Of a stretch of 64,000 nucleotides of DNA, positions 44,736 to 53,163 are shown piece after piece. This DNA comes from CALBPI01 sp039033995 (GTDB lineage Bacteria; Pseudomonadota; Gammaproteobacteria; Steroidobacterales; Woeseiaceae). The position numbers and the translations under genes were made by a program. The stretch is taken from NCBI GenBank assembly GCA_039033995.1, contig JBCCBP010000008.1, positions 1 to 64,000 of the forward strand, given 5' to 3'. Position 1 is the first letter of the stretch. Each line of letters opens with the position of its first letter. The notes under the pieces were generated by a model. The model saw only the letters and a program-made list of their open reading frames with translations. It had not been told where the DNA came from and ran no database searches.

Positions 44736-46937
44736 ATGATGCGCACAACAACAGCGGCGCCCCTTACACGGATCTGGCAGGTATTAGCCGCGACATTGGT
44801 GGTCGCTGGTTTGATGCTGGCCGCGCAACCGGCCGAAGCCCAGGATCCAAGTAACGGTCTCAGAGATATACAAGTTCAGGCATTGCCGAACCGCGGCGTA
44901 GAGCTTCGGCTGGTAATGAGTGAGGCGGCACCCGAGCCGATCAGCTTTACGATCGACAACCCGGCCCGCATCGTTCTGGATATTCCTGAATCGAAGTTGG
45001 AGGTTGGTACTCGCCGACAGCAAGTCGATCTTGGTCCGCTCGACACGGTCATGATGGCGGAAGCCAACGGTCGGACACGTGCGGTACTGAACCTGCAATC
45101 GATGGTCGACTACAACACGTCAGTCAGCGGCAACACGATTATCGTGACGCTGGCGGGTGGTGCCGGTTCCGGATCGACCGCAGCTGGCTCAAGCGCCTTC
45201 CCTGCGCCGAGTGGTGGCAATGCGCCAGCGCCGGCCGCCTACGATGGCCCGCGTGCGATCGACAACATCGATTTCCGTCGTACACGTGAAGGCGGTGGTC
45301 GCATTTTGGTTAGCCTGACCGATCCGTCAACGCCGGTAGATATTCGCCAGGAAGGTGGTCGTGTTGTGGCCTTGTTCAAAGGCACGCAATTGCCGGATGA
45401 CCTGCTGCGTCGTTTGGATGTACAGGATTTCGCGACACCGGTAACGACCGTCGACGCCATGCGTGTAAATGGTGACGTTCGCGTATTGATCAGTGCTGAT
45501 GGTGACTACGAGCAGCTTGCATACCAGTCCGATGGTTTGTTCGCGATCGAAATCACGAAAGTCGAGAAAGACGAGTCTTCAGGCACGATCTTCTCGGAAG
45601 AAAAAGAATACTTCGGTGAGCGCGTCACGCTGAACTTCCAGGACATCGAAACCCGTGCTGTGTTGCAGGTATTGGCCGAGATTTCAGGCCGCAATATCGT
45701 CGTCTCCGACACGGTTCAGGGCAGCTTGACGCTGCGTCTGCGCAACGTCCCATGGGACCAGGCGCTTGATATTGTTATGACCACACGCGGTCTCGACATG
45801 CGTGAGAACGGCAACGTGATCATCGTGGCGCCAGCAACAGAAATCGCAGCACGCGAACAAGCAGACCTGGAGTCCAAACTGGCCATCCAGGAACTGGAGC
45901 CGATCTATACCGAGTTCCTGCAGATTAACTACGCGAAAGCTGCTGACATGAAAGAGCTACTCGATCAGGGCATCCTGACCGAGCGCGGGTCGGTGACTAT
46001 CGATGAACGTACCAACACGTTGTTGCTGCGCGACACGGCGGAGAGCCTGAGAAATATTCGACGCATGGTGCAAACCCTCGACATTCCGGTACAGCAAGTC
46101 CTGATCGAGTCACGCATCGTATCGGTCAACGACGACTACCGTCGTGATCTCGGTGTGCGTCTTGGTCTGACTGCGGTTGAAGACTCCGGTGACGATGGCT
46201 TGCTCGCTGTCACCGGTACCAGCGCTAACGCCGGCGGTATCATTAGCTCCGCGCTCGACAATATCGTCGATAACGCTGAGGACGATGACCCACTGACCAA
46301 CGGCCCGTTCCCGGTCAACGTCGGTCCGATCGATGGTCGTTATAACGTCAATATTCCGGTACAGAACCCGGCCGGTCAGTTCGCTCTTGCCATTCTCGAG
46401 AGCGACTATATCCTCGATCTTGAATTGTCAGCACTGCAGGCGGAAGGTCGTGGTGAGATCGTCTCCAGCCCGCGCGTTGTGACGGCGAACCAGAAGGAAG
46501 CCGTCATCAAGCAGGGTGTCGAGATTCCGTATCAGGAAGCGACCGCCAGTGGTGCTGCTGCTGTTACCTTTAAAGAGGCGGTGTTGAGCCTGACGGTGAC
46601 GCCGCAAATCACACCGGATGGCAACATCGCCATGGACCTGCGCGTCAGCCAGGACACGATCGGCGTGATTTTCCAGATCCAGGGTGGTGGTCAGGTACCG
46701 AGTATCGATACGCGTGAGGTCGAAACGCAGGTATTGGTCAACGATGGGCAAACCGTTGTACTCGGTGGCATTTACGAGACTGAAGTTCGTGACAACGATA
46801 CCAAAGTACCGGTGCTCGGCGATATTCCATTCATCGGTAGCCTGTTCAGAAACACGGTTCGTATCAATAACAAGTCTGAGCTGTTGATCTTCGTGACACC
46901 GAAGATCCTTGAAGAGGGATCCTTCATCGAGCAATAG
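44736..46937 (+). CDS. pilQ: Type IV pilus secretin PilQ
   Basis: A 733-residue outer-membrane secretin. GGGAG eight bases before the ATG at 44736 decides the start. A signal peptide ends in LAAQPAEAQ. Two AMIN domains follow (about 30-120 and 165-270), then an STN domain (VTLNFQDIETRAVLQVLAEIS), secretin N domains, and the C-terminal secretin core with SSPRVVTANQKEAVIKQG and VPVLGDIPFIGSLFR. It is followed by a strong hairpin terminator. Confidence 0.97.
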   Translation: MMRTTTAAPLTRIWQVLAATLVVAGLMLAAQPAEAQDPSNGLRDIQVQALPNRGVELRLVMSEAAPEPISFTIDNPARIVLDIPESKLEVGTRRQQVDLGPLDTVMMAEANGRTRAVLNLQSMVDYNTSVSGNTIIVTLAGGAGSGSTAAGSSAFPAPSGGNAPAPAAYDGPRAIDNIDFRRTREGGGRILVSLTDPSTPVDIRQEGGRVVALFKGTQLPDDLLRRLDVQDFATPVTTVDAMRVNGDVRVLISADGDYEQLAYQSDGLFAIEITKVEKDESSGTIFSEEKEYFGERVTLNFQDIETRAVLQVLAEISGRNIVVSDTVQGSLTLRLRNVPWDQALDIVMTTRGLDMRENGNVIIVAPATEIAAREQADLESKLAIQELEPIYTEFLQINYAKAADMKELLDQGILTERGSVTIDERTNTLLLRDTAESLRNIRRMVQTLDIPVQQVLIESRIVSVNDDYRRDLGVRLGLTAVEDSGDDGLLAVTGTSANAGGIISSALDNIVDNAEDDDPLTNGPFPVNVGPIDGRYNVNIPVQNPAGQFALAILESDYILDLELSALQAEGRGEIVSSPRVVTANQKEAVIKQGVEIPYQEATASGAAAVTFKEAVLSLTVTPQITPDGNIAMDLRVSQDTIGVIFQIQGGGQVPSIDTREVETQVLVNDGQTVVLGGIYETEVRDNDTKVPVLGDIPFIGSLFRNTVRINNKSELLIFVTPKILEEGSFIEQ

Positions 46938-46960
46938 ACAAGCGGCAAGAGCTACAATCT

Positions 46961-46996
46961 GGCCGGTGGTTGCGTAACGCAGCCACCGGCCTTTTT
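46961..46996 (+). terminator. Strong rho-independent terminator after pilQ
   Basis: A 14-bp stem, GGCCGGTGGTTGCG / CGCAGCCACCGGCC with one G-U pair and a TAA loop (46961-46991), is followed by a TTTTT run. It lies 24 bp after the pilQ stop and about 22 bp before the aroK start. Confidence 0.92.
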
Positions 46997-47017
46997 GCTT
47001 TCTGATATAACGTCAAC

Positions 47018-47548
47018 ATGACAGAACGGGTTTTTTTGGTAGGGCCAATGGGTGCGGGCAAGACAGCAGTCGGTCGCCAGCTTGCGCGACGCCTGGGTTT
47101 GCCGTTTGAGGATGCGGACGCGTGGCTTGAGAAAAGAACTGGGGTCGATATCGCCTACATTTTTGAAAAGGAAGGTGAGGACGGCTTCCGCCGCCGCGAG
47201 CGCCGTGCGATCGACACTCTGACGCAGCGCGATCCTATCGTGCTGTCGACCGGCGGCGGCGCGGTGATGCGGCCTGCAAATCGACGGCGGCTCGCAGAAC
47301 GCGGCATCGTCGTCTATCTGCATACGACAGTCGATCAGCAATGGCAGCGCGTCCGGCATTCGCTGCACCGGCCATTGCTGCGCCAGGAAGATCCCAAGGG
47401 CGTATTGACGGCCTTGTTTGATCTGCGCCATCCGTTGTATCTGGGGCTTGCTGACATCGTGGTCGATACCGACGGCGCCAAGGTGCCCGCCGTCGCCGAT
47501 CACATCGCCGACGTGCTACGAACGCACCATGGCTTCTGTCCGGCGTGA
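47018..47548 (+). CDS. aroK: Shikimate kinase
   Basis: A 176-residue kinase of the shikimate pathway. The P-loop GPMGAGKTAVGRQLA is at the N-terminus; the shikimate-binding DADAWLEKRTG and STGGGAVMRP motifs follow, and the lid has the arginine-rich HRPLLRQ. No clear Shine-Dalgarno lies before the ATG, and a strong terminator ends only about 22 bp upstream. It precedes aroB, the usual pair. Confidence 0.95.
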   Translation: MTERVFLVGPMGAGKTAVGRQLARRLGLPFEDADAWLEKRTGVDIAYIFEKEGEDGFRRRERRAIDTLTQRDPIVLSTGGGAVMRPANRRRLAERGIVVYLHTTVDQQWQRVRHSLHRPLLRQEDPKGVLTALFDLRHPLYLGLADIVVDTDGAKVPAVADHIADVLRTHHGFCPA

Positions 47549-47617
47549 CCACAGCGACTCGCACGTACACACTCAATCGCCTATGCTGTCCTGATGGCAG
47601 TCACCGAAGAATGTGCG

Positions 47618-48694
47618 ATGTCCGAACCTGGGTTGAAAACCTTATCCGTTGCGCTGGGTGAGCGCAGTTACGACATTCTGATTGGTCGTGGACTGCTTGG
47701 TGGCGCTGCGCCGATCACCCGAGTATTGAGAGGCCGTCATGTTGTCATCGTCAGCAACGACGTTGTCGCACCCTTGTATTTGGAACGGTTGCAGGCCGGG
47801 CTACAGGATTTCGCGGTTCAGGCGCATATTCTTCGCGATGGCGAAGTGCATAAAACTCCTGATGCCATGTTGGGCATCATCGATGCAGCACTGGCAGCTG
47901 GTGCAGGTCGCGACGCTTTGTTTATCGCGTTAGGTGGCGGCGTTGTTGGCGATATCACAGGCTTTGCCGCCGCCACGTTCATGCGCGGTGTCGATTTTCT
48001 GCAAGTGCCGACCACGCTGCTGGCCCAGGTCGATTCATCTGTCGGTGGTAAAACTGGCGTGAATCACCCTGCTGGCAAGAACCTGTTGGGCGCCTTTCAT
48101 CAACCCAAGCGTGTGTTGATCGATATCGACACATTGGAGACATTGCCGGCGCGTGAGTTTTCCGCTGGCATGGCCGAGGTGATCAAATACGGTGCTATCG
48201 TCGACGCCGATTTTTTCGACTGGCTGGCCGACAACATCGATGCGTTGATGGCGCGTGAGCCATCCGCGCTGCAACAGGCGATCTTCCGCTCGTGTCAGTT
48301 GAAAGCACAGATCGTTGCCGAAGACGAAACAGAACAGGGTCGCCGGGCTTTGCTGAATTTTGGTCATACATTTGGTCACGCGATCGAAGCCTGTACCAGG
48401 TATCAGCGATGGCTGCATGGCGAGGCCGTCGCCCTCGGCATGGTGATGGCAGCGCGCATGAGCGGCTTACCGGATCATCAGATCGAGCGTTTGGTCGCTT
48501 TGCTGGTCGCGGCGGGTCTGCCGGTCGCACACCCCGACATACCCGCCGATGCGTTGTATGCCGCGATGGGTCATGACAAAAAAGTGGCGCAGGGCCGCAT
48601 TCGGCTGATCCTGCTCAGGACGCTTGGCAAAGCGCTCATTACGGCCGACTATGACGACGCGCGCTTAATGGCGGTGTTGGAAGGCAGCGCCTAG
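47618..48694 (+). CDS. aroB: 3-dehydroquinate synthase
   Basis: A 358-residue NAD- and zinc-dependent enzyme that makes 3-dehydroquinate. The NAD site is GGGVVGDITGFAAATFMRG and the zinc ligands are in HTFGHAIEA and HGEAVALGM; SSVGGKTGVNH and AEVIKYG are conserved. The start at 47618 (MSEPGLKTLS) is preferred; an ATG 24 bp upstream is also in frame. The stop overlaps the GTG of the next gene. Confidence 0.96.
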   Translation: MSEPGLKTLSVALGERSYDILIGRGLLGGAAPITRVLRGRHVVIVSNDVVAPLYLERLQAGLQDFAVQAHILRDGEVHKTPDAMLGIIDAALAAGAGRDALFIALGGGVVGDITGFAAATFMRGVDFLQVPTTLLAQVDSSVGGKTGVNHPAGKNLLGAFHQPKRVLIDIDTLETLPAREFSAGMAEVIKYGAIVDADFFDWLADNIDALMAREPSALQQAIFRSCQLKAQIVAEDETEQGRRALLNFGHTFGHAIEACTRYQRWLHGEAVALGMVMAARMSGLPDHQIERLVALLVAAGLPVAHPDIPADALYAAMGHDKKVAQGRIRLILLRTLGKALITADYDDARLMAVLEGSA

Positions 48695-49827
48695 TGGCTG
48701 CATTGGCAAGCTTTGCTGCTGATCCGGTGCGATCGCTCGGCCGGCGGTTTGATGAACCCGAAGCACCGCGGCGCGACGCTTTCGCGCGTGACCGGGACCG
48801 CATCGTGCACAGCAACGCATTCCGACGTCTGATGTACAAGACGCAGGTATTTGTGAATCATGAAGGCGATCACTACCGGACGCGGCTGACGCATTCTCTG
48901 GAGGTGGCGCAGATCGGGCGCACGATCGCGCTGGCATTGGGTCTGAACGAAACACTGACCGAGGCCATTTGCCTAGCCCACGATCTCGGACACACGCCGT
49001 TCGGACATGCTGGTCAGGACGCACTGAATGCTTGCATGAGTGCTCACGGGGGGTTTGAGCACAACCTGCAGTCGTTGCGTATCGTTGATGAGCTGGAAGA
49101 AAAATATGCCAACTTCGACGGACTTAACCTGACCTTTGAGACGCGCGAAGGTATCTTGAAGCACTGCTCAAAACGCAATGCCGAAACACTGGGTGATATC
49201 GGACGGCGTTTTATCAAGCGGACGCAACCAGGGCTTGAGGCGCAGCTCGCGGACATCGCCGATTCGATCGCTTATAACAACCACGATGTCGAAGACGGGG
49301 TGCGGTCGGGCCTGTTGGGGCTCGACACGTTGGTTGAACAGCCGCTATTTGCGGCGCACTACCAGCCCGTCGTGGCGGCGCACCCAGATTTGCCACTCGA
49401 CCGTCTAATCCATGAGGTCAAACGGCGCATGATCAGTTTTGTCGTTAATGATCTTATCGAGAACAGTCGCGCCAGCATCGAAGCCGCTGGCGTCGAGCGC
49501 ATCGAGGATGTACGCCTGAGCGACCGGCTGGTAAGGTTCTCGCCCGCGGTTGCTGAGCAGCACAGCGAGTTGAAGCGTTTCCTCTACCGCAACCTCTACC
49601 ACCACCCGAAAGTCGTTGAAATGCAGGACCACGCGAAGCTGATGGTGCGCACCTTGTATGAACACTATTGTGCAACCCCGAGCGCGATTCCCGACTCGTT
49701 TCGTTATCAGCCTGCGGCCACGGTGCCGACACTGGCCGAACATCGTCGAATTGCCGATTATATCGCCGGCATGACCGACCGTTTCGCACGACAGCAATTC
49801 GAACGCATCACCGCGACTGGTGGCTAA
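48694..49827 (+). CDS. dGTP triphosphohydrolase-like protein
   Basis: A 377-residue HD-domain protein. The metal-binding H...HD...D pattern is in RTRLTHSLEVAQIG, CLAHDLGHTPFGHAG and IAYNNHDVEDG. It is the shorter type of the dGTPase family; E. coli Dgt has about 505 residues. It degrades deoxynucleoside triphosphates, so it may balance dNTP pools, but substrate choice cannot be told from sequence. The GTG start overlaps the aroB stop. Confidence 0.93.
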   Translation: MAALASFAADPVRSLGRRFDEPEAPRRDAFARDRDRIVHSNAFRRLMYKTQVFVNHEGDHYRTRLTHSLEVAQIGRTIALALGLNETLTEAICLAHDLGHTPFGHAGQDALNACMSAHGGFEHNLQSLRIVDELEEKYANFDGLNLTFETREGILKHCSKRNAETLGDIGRRFIKRTQPGLEAQLADIADSIAYNNHDVEDGVRSGLLGLDTLVEQPLFAAHYQPVVAAHPDLPLDRLIHEVKRRMISFVVNDLIENSRASIEAAGVERIEDVRLSDRLVRFSPAVAEQHSELKRFLYRNLYHHPKVVEMQDHAKLMVRTLYEHYCATPSAIPDSFRYQPAATVPTLAEHRRIADYIAGMTDRFARQQFERITATGG

Positions 49828-49895
49828 AACCGCTGCGGCAGGGACGCCGCTGCGCTAAAATAGCAGCGGGACAAGAGGACAATCACGGACACACG

Positions 49896-50606
49896 ATGAG
49901 CCACGCTATTGCGCCGGAAGATCGCCTGATCTTCGCGCTGGATGTCGCTGACACCGAACAAGCCAAACAACTGGTCGAAGAACTGGGTGATGCAGTTCGG
50001 TTTTACAAAATCGGTCTCGAGCTCGCGATGCGTGAGGGCTATTTTGAGCTGCTCGATTGGCTAGTCGCGCGCGGCAAGCAGGTCTTTATCGACGTTAAGT
50101 TGTTTGATGTGCCAGCCACTGTCGCAGCCGCGGTCAGAAACCTGTCAGAGCGCGGCGCCACGTTTTGTACCGTTCATGGCAACCAGTCCATCATGGAAGC
50201 CGCTGCGGCGGAAAAAGGCGCATTGAAGATTCTCGCAGTGACGGTACTGACCAGTCTGGATCGCGGCGACATGGATGATCTCGGTTTCGATTGTGACATT
50301 CCCGAGTTGGTACTGTCCCGGGCGAGACGTGCACTCGAAGCCGGTTGTGATGGCGTCATTTCATCCGGGCTCGAAGTGCCGCGACTGCGTCAGCATGTCG
50401 ATAACAAGCTGCTGGTCATCACGCCCGGCATTCGGCCGGTCGAGAATCGTCCGAGCGACGACCAAAAACGCGTGGTCAGTGTCGAGCAAGCTTTCGAGAA
50501 TGGTGCCGACTACATCGTGGTGGGCCGACCGATTCGCAACGCGCCGCAACCGCGCGCCGCAGCCGAGGCGATTGTCGAGACCATCCGCCAGCAATTCGCT
50601 CTCTAG
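49896..50606 (+). CDS. pyrF: Orotidine 5'-phosphate decarboxylase
   Basis: A 236-residue enzyme that makes UMP from OMP. The catalytic Lys-Asp array is in FIDVKLFDVPATVA, and IFALDV and FYKIGLELAMREG precede it; ITPGIRP binds phosphate. The ATG at 49896 is the only well-placed start; the longer frame from 49668 runs through dGTPase sequence. Confidence 0.97.
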   Translation: MSHAIAPEDRLIFALDVADTEQAKQLVEELGDAVRFYKIGLELAMREGYFELLDWLVARGKQVFIDVKLFDVPATVAAAVRNLSERGATFCTVHGNQSIMEAAAAEKGALKILAVTVLTSLDRGDMDDLGFDCDIPELVLSRARRALEAGCDGVISSGLEVPRLRQHVDNKLLVITPGIRPVENRPSDDQKRVVSVEQAFENGADYIVVGRPIRNAPQPRAAAEAIVETIRQQFAL

Positions 50607-50649
50607 TCCTGGACTAGCCAGCAACGCATTTCATCAGGGGACCACTGAG

Positions 50650-51714
50650 ATGACAGAACTTAAGAATGACCTATTCCTGCGCGCGCTGTTGCGCGAGCCT
50701 GTTGAGCGCACACCTATCTGGATGATGCGTCAGGCGGGTCGCTATTTGCCGGAATATCGTGCGACGCGTGCTGAGGCTGGCGACTTCATGTCGTTGTGTT
50801 CAAACCCGGAGCTCGCTTGCGAAGTGACATTGCAGCCACTGCGCCGCTACCAGTTCGATGCGGCCATTCTGTTTTCCGACATTCTGACCATCCCCGATGC
50901 GATGGGTATGGGGTTGTACTTCTCAACCGGCGAGGGGCCCAAGTTCAAGCGCACCATCGACAGCGCGGCCGATGTTAAAAATCTACCGATCCCGGACGTT
51001 GCCGACTCCCTCGACTACGTGATGGCAGCGGTGAGCAAGATTCGCACGGCGCTCGACGGCAGTGTGCCGCTGATCGGTTTCGCCGGCAGCCCGTGGACGG
51101 TTGCGACCTACATGATCGAGGGCGGTAGTAGTAAGACGTATTCAAAGGCCAAGGCGCTGCTCTATAGCGATCCGGAATCCGCGGATTTGCTGATGAAAAA
51201 ACTGGCGCAGACCACGACCGACTATTTGAATGCTCAGATCCGGGCAGGCGCACAAGCGATCATGGTGTTCGATACCTGGGGATCGGTGTTGGAGCCGGAG
51301 GCGTATCGCCGCTTTTCGCTCGCCAGCATGCAGCAGATTGTCGATGGTCTGATTCGTGAGCAGGACGGTCGGCGGGTGCCGGTGGTGTTGTTCACAAAAG
51401 GTGCGGGCACGCGCTTGCGTGCAATGGTTGATACCGGTTGTGATGGTCTCGGCGTCGACTGGACAACGGACTTAGCCGAGGCGCGCGAACTCACCGGCGG
51501 CAAGGTCGCGTTGCAGGGCAACCTGGATCCATCCTTGCTGTACGCGAGCGACGAAGCCATTCGCGATGGTGTTATTCGTGTGCTGGAAAGCTACGGCAAA
51601 GGCCCGGGCCACGTCTTCAATCTCGGCCATGGCATCCATCCCGAAATCGATCCGGCCAAAGTGGGCGTCATGGTTGACACCCTGCGCGAACACAGTCCCC
51701 GCTTCCATAGCTAA
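50650..51714 (+). CDS. hemE: Uroporphyrinogen decarboxylase
   Basis: A 354-residue heme pathway enzyme (E. coli 354). The signature PIWMMRQAGRYLPEYR is near residue 20; FSDILTIPDAMGMG, GFAGSPWTVATYMIEGG and NLGHGIHPEIDP follow. AGGGGA lies about 10 nt before the ATG. It follows pyrF and precedes the DUF445 gene by 5 bp. Confidence 0.97.
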   Translation: MTELKNDLFLRALLREPVERTPIWMMRQAGRYLPEYRATRAEAGDFMSLCSNPELACEVTLQPLRRYQFDAAILFSDILTIPDAMGMGLYFSTGEGPKFKRTIDSAADVKNLPIPDVADSLDYVMAAVSKIRTALDGSVPLIGFAGSPWTVATYMIEGGSSKTYSKAKALLYSDPESADLLMKKLAQTTTDYLNAQIRAGAQAIMVFDTWGSVLEPEAYRRFSLASMQQIVDGLIREQDGRRVPVVLFTKGAGTRLRAMVDTGCDGLGVDWTTDLAEARELTGGKVALQGNLDPSLLYASDEAIRDGVIRVLESYGKGPGHVFNLGHGIHPEIDPAKVGVMVDTLREHSPRFHS

Positions 51715-51719
51715 CCGCG

Positions 51720-52976
51720 ATGGATGCGTCCATGACAGACGCAGAACTGATCCGCGCGCGACGCCTGCGCCGCATGAAGTGGTTCGCGCACCTGTTGCTT
51801 GTGACGATGCTCGTGATCTACATCGTCGCCGGACTGTTTCAGCCGACATATCCATGGCTGGGGTATGTGCGTGCCTTCGCTGAAGCGGGCACCGTCGGAG
51901 CGCTGGCCGATTGGTTTGCGGTGACGGCGCTGTTCCGTGAACCGATGGGATTGCCGATTCCGCATACCGCGATTATCAAGCGTCGCAAGGATGACATCGG
52001 CGAGACGCTGGCCGATTTCATCGGCACGCACTTTCTCAGTCGTGAGGCCTTGTTGCCGAGGTTACAAAATATCGACATTGTCGGCGTGACGGCCGATTGG
52101 TTGTCACGCGGCGACAATGCGGCGCGGCTCACGGAAGATGTTGCGACGATGCTCCGCCGTGTCGTTCGCACCGGGGACAACACGGCTTTGCGTGCGCTCG
52201 TCAAGGACAACCTGCGTGGCACGCTGAACGATATGCAGATCACGCCGCTACTCGGACAGCTACTCGAGTTGTTGGTGGTCAACGATCCTGAGGATACGCT
52301 GTTGACGGGCATCGTCGAGTTGGCGCGCCAGCAGTTCGATGACAATCGTGTCGGACTGCGCAGTACAGTTGGCGAGCGTACACCATGGTGGATACCCGGC
52401 TTCGTCGACGAGCAAATCTATCGTCGACTGGTGAACGAAGTCGAAGAAGCGCTGGCCGACGAAGACAGCCAGGGCGAGCAGCGTGCGCGTGAGCATCTGC
52501 GGCGCGTGTTGACGGATGTCGTGGACGCGTTGAAGCACGATGAGGAATTGATCGAGCGCGGCGAGCGATTGAAGAGTGACCTGCTGGAACACCCTCAGCT
52601 TGCCCGTTATCTATCTGCCGTCGTCAACGACATCAGCAGCTATTTGCTGCGCGAGGCGCAAGATCCCGAATCGTCGTTTCGCCAACGGTTGACCGGCGCG
52701 CTGGTGGGATTAGGCGACAGCATGGCTAAAGAGCCAGCACTACGCGATGAAATAAATGCTTCCTTGCGTGATGCCGGGCTGTATACGATCACGCGTTATC
52801 GCGACCAGATCACCCGCGTCGTCTCAGAGACGGTAAGGAACTGGGATGCTGATACTGCGGCCGATCTGATCGAGCAGCGAGTTGGCCGCGACCTACAGTT
52901 TATTCGCATCAACGGTACGTTGGTGGGTGGTCTAGCCGGACTGACGTTGTATTCGCTTTGGCATGCGTTTGTTTAG
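51720..52976 (+). CDS. DUF445 family membrane protein
   Basis: A 418-residue protein of the DUF445/YjiN family: membrane helices near both ends (WFAHLLLVTMLVIYIVAGLF at the N-terminus; GTLVGGLAGLTLYSLWHAF at the C-terminus) and the family motif GTVGALADWFAVTALFREPMG around residues 58-78. The middle is a long helical domain. It is 5 bp from hemE, so probably co-transcribed. The gene is convergent with fadD across a gap holding two palindromic repeats. Role unknown. Confidence 0.93.
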   Translation: MDASMTDAELIRARRLRRMKWFAHLLLVTMLVIYIVAGLFQPTYPWLGYVRAFAEAGTVGALADWFAVTALFREPMGLPIPHTAIIKRRKDDIGETLADFIGTHFLSREALLPRLQNIDIVGVTADWLSRGDNAARLTEDVATMLRRVVRTGDNTALRALVKDNLRGTLNDMQITPLLGQLLELLVVNDPEDTLLTGIVELARQQFDDNRVGLRSTVGERTPWWIPGFVDEQIYRRLVNEVEEALADEDSQGEQRAREHLRRVLTDVVDALKHDEELIERGERLKSDLLEHPQLARYLSAVVNDISSYLLREAQDPESSFRQRLTGALVGLGDSMAKEPALRDEINASLRDAGLYTITRYRDQITRVVSETVRNWDADTAADLIEQRVGRDLQFIRINGTLVGGLAGLTLYSLWHAFV

Positions 52977-53003
52977 CCAAAGACTTCGAGCTTTCGGGAA
53001 GGC

Positions 53004-53063
53004 GGGTCAGCGATTCATTTTCTTCGCTCAATGAGATTCGCTCAGAAAACGACTCCCTGACCC
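53004..53063 (+). repeat. Palindromic repeat element, copy 5
   Basis: A 60-bp element with perfectly complementary ends GGGTCAG and CTGACCC and the core TTCGCTCAATGAGATTCGCTC, the cleanest copy. It lies between the convergent DUF445 and fadD genes. Confidence 0.82.
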
Positions 53064-53084
53064 TTGCTGAATTGAGGTACGAGA

Positions 53085-53146
53085 GAGGTCGGCGATTTAT
53101 TTTTCTCACTCGATGAGATTCGCTCAGAAAGTAGCTCCCTGACCTC
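53085..53146 (+). repeat. Palindromic repeat element, copy 6
   Basis: A 62-bp element with complementary ends GAGGTC and GACCTC and the core CTCACTCGATGAGATTCGCTC. The ends differ from copy 5 at several positions, each matched by the partner arm. Confidence 0.8.
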
Positions 53147-53163
53147 TTTAGATGGCTACGCTG

